A DNA stretch of 17,656 bases from a bacterium (lineage in GTDB: Bacteria; Thermosulfidibacterota; Thermosulfidibacteria; Thermosulfidibacterales; Thermosulfidibacteraceae): contig JALWBK010000316.1 of the NCBI GenBank assembly GCA_027037155.1, forward strand, positions 1 through 17,656, given 5' to 3'. The position numbers were made by a program, and so were the translations under genes. The first letter of the stretch is position 1. Every line of letters starts with the position of its first letter. Positions 16,618 to 17,656 of the stretch are shown piece after piece. The notes under the pieces are model-generated. The model saw only the letters and a program-made list of their open reading frames with translations, did not search any database and was not told the DNA's origin.

Positions 16618-17450
16618 AGGATCTCATAGGCATTGGATGCCATAAACTCCCTCAGGAACCTATTGTGAAGGGCATGACCACTTTTATATGCGCGGATCTT
16701 GCCTATTACAAAGCCCCCCGCCAGAGCCAAATCACCCAAAAGATCCAGCACCTTATGCCTCACCGGTTCATCTTCAAAGCGGGCAGGACCGTTCAAGATG
16801 CCCTCCTTTCCTATCACCACCACGTTCTTGTAGTTGCCTCCCCTTCCCAATCCCCTCTGAAGGAGAAACCTGATCTGCTCGTAAAAGCAGTAGGTTCTCG
16901 CAGGCGCCACCTCTCTTTCATAGCTCTCCTCATCAAAGATCAGATCTATCCTCTGATGGTTGAGATAGGGGTGATCATAGCTTATGGTACACTCAATATG
17001 CATTCTCTCATCATCTACAGGCAACGCCTCCACAAAGGCATCACCCTCCTCCACTCTAAAAGGCTCAACTACCCTTATAACCCTTCTCGGCTTATCCAAC
17101 TCCTCTACACCAACATCCTTTATGTAACGCACAAACTCCAAGGCACTTCCGTCCATTATGGGAACCTCTTCTCCCTCTACCTCCACCACAGCATCGGTAA
17201 TACCACAACCGTAGAGAGCCGACATGAGATGCTCCACCGTCCTAATAGAAATGCCGTTCTCCCCCAAAACCGTGGCATAACTCACATCCACCACGTTATA
17301 AGGCGAGGCCTTTATATCGGTACCCCCCTTTCTAAAGATAATGGCTCCTCCATCGTTAACTGCAGGGTGGATCCTCAAACGGGACAACTTACCCGAATGT
17401 ATCCCAAAACCTTCTATCTCCAAGGTACCTCTCAGCGTCTTCCTCTGCAC
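16593..17450 (-). CDS. lpxC: UDP-3-O-acyl-N-acetylglucosamine deacetylase
   Basis: Zinc enzyme for the committed step of lipid A synthesis, which shows that the organism makes lipopolysaccharide. It has 285 residues, close to the short Aquifex-type LpxC. It opens RKTLRGTLEIEGFGIHSGK. The zinc ligands are visible as H74 (RTVEHLMSALYG), H232 and D236 (VRHKVLDLLGDLAL), and the catalytic His is H259 (YKSGHALHNRFLREF); VPIMDGSALEFV is the usual substrate-site motif. The start is GTG at 17450, six bases after AGAGGGGG. It lacks the C-terminal extension of longer homologues. Its stop lies within the htrA coding end (25-base convergent overlap). No clear promoter could be picked out upstream on the minus strand, and no other lpx gene is in the window. 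Confidence 0.96.
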   Translation of the reverse strand: MQRKTLRGTLEIEGFGIHSGKLSRLRIHPAVNDGGAIIFRKGGTDIKASPYNVVDVSYATVLGENGISIRTVEHLMSALYGCGITDAVVEVEGEEVPIMDGSALEFVRYIKDVGVEELDKPRRVIRVVEPFRVEEGDAFVEALPVDDERMHIECTISYDHPYLNHQRIDLIFDEESYEREVAPARTYCFYEQIRFLLQRGLGRGGNYKNVVVIGKEGILNGPARFEDEPVRHKVLDLLGDLALAGGFVIGKIRAYKSGHALHNRFLREFMASNAYEILQGTGIAM

Positions 17451-17549
17451 AGGACACCCCCTCTAACCTTCTATTGAGAGCTTAAGCAAAACTTAGCGTC
17501 TATTCAATGTGAAAAAAGCACCACTACCATTCAGCCAAGCGTTCACTTT

Positions 17550-17578
17550 TTGACACACTTGCCCAAATGCGCTAAAAA
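17550..17578 (+). promoter_or_regulatory. Strong sigma70-like promoter for the gene at the right edge
   Basis: A perfect TTGACA (17550-17555) and TAAAAA (17573-17578) are separated by 17 bases. The expected start near 17585 gives only a ~11-base leader before the ATG at 17596. The rest of the 145-base gap between lpxC and this ATG shows no RNA gene or terminator that I can support. Confidence 0.55.
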
Positions 17579-17585
17579 TGCGTAA
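17565..17585 (+). repeat. Short tandem direct repeat across the -10 region
   Basis: AAATGCGCTAA (17565-17575) is followed directly by AAATGCGTAA (17576-17585). The two units cover the -10 box and the predicted transcription start of the right-edge gene. It could be a regulator site or a chance duplication. Confidence 0.4.
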
Positions 17586-17595
17586 AAAATCCGAT

Positions 17596-17656
17596 ATGAA
17601 GATAAAAGTAGGTTTAGTCCAAATATCTCCAAACGAGGAGTCTACTGCGCTCACAC
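17596..17656 (+). CDS. Start of an unidentified gene (partial, runs off right edge)
   Basis: Twenty codons are open from ATG 17596 to the window end: MKIKVGLVQISPNEESTALT. A β-strand opening of the type KVGLVQISPN is seen in B12-binding radical SAM proteins and in nitrilase-family (carbon-nitrogen hydrolase) proteins; the fragment is too short to choose. No Shine-Dalgarno sequence is visible, but a good promoter lies immediately upstream, which implies a very short leader. An open stretch of 20 codons alone would be weak evidence; promoter placement and a protein-like N-terminus make it more likely than not. Confidence 0.5.
   Translation, partial: MKIKVGLVQISPNEESTALT

Noticed and set aside
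16665..17477. Plus-strand open frame of 270 codons antisense to lpxC
   Set aside because: Mirror of the lpxC coding pattern; no domain, and the lpxC zinc ligands and length are complete.

Overview
The window looks like chromosomal DNA from a Gram-negative, probably thermophilic and anaerobic bacterium. lpxC, an HtrA-type periplasmic protease, an M23 envelope peptidase and a lipoprotein imply an outer membrane. Strong GGAGG-type ribosome binding sites, heavy AGG/AGA and ATA codon use, an archaeal-type NadM, a ferredoxin-dependent 2-oxoacid oxidoreductase subunit and selenoprotein coding fit a deep-branching thermophile (Thermosulfidibacter-, Thermodesulfobacteria- or Aquificota-like). The exact taxon cannot be fixed from this sequence. 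I see no tRNA, rRNA, insertion sequence, phage gene or CRISPR array, and no gene-free stretch longer than about 210 bases.

Positions 1-9664 are read from the minus strand. In transcription order the genes are: an M23 peptidase; a selenium/sulfur module (DUF3343 carrier-like protein, cysteine desulfurase/selenocysteine-lyase-like enzyme, YedF, SelD); a nucleotide/NAD module (archaeal-type NadM, CinA, ThpR); an unrecognised 58-residue coiled-coil-like protein; a dGTPase-like HD hydrolase; HemL; and a slipin that runs off the left edge. From DUF3343 onward almost every junction is a 1-4 base or slightly larger overlap, so this is most likely one long translationally coupled operon. A sigma70-like promoter sits in front of DUF3343, with an 18-bp palindrome at about +5 to +22.

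The main correction to a naive reading concerns selD. Its real start is ATG at 6415, and codon 16 is an in-frame TGA at the position of the catalytic Cys/Sec. A good bacterial SECIS-like hairpin follows it. SelD is therefore itself a selenoprotein, and the organism should carry selA, selB and selC elsewhere.

Positions 9785-16617 are read from the plus strand: a glycine-zipper lipoprotein; two phenylacetate-CoA ligase paralogues flanking a double-ACT-domain protein; the alpha subunit of indolepyruvate:ferredoxin oxidoreductase (IorA, with no IorB nearby); and an HtrA/Deg protease. PaaK, ACT and IorA together suggest interconversion of aryl-acetates, aryl-acetyl-CoAs and aromatic 2-oxoacids, with sensing of aromatic amino acids. 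The htrA 3' end overlaps the convergent lpxC 3' end. Beyond lpxC, at the right edge, a plus-strand gene with a consensus-like promoter begins.
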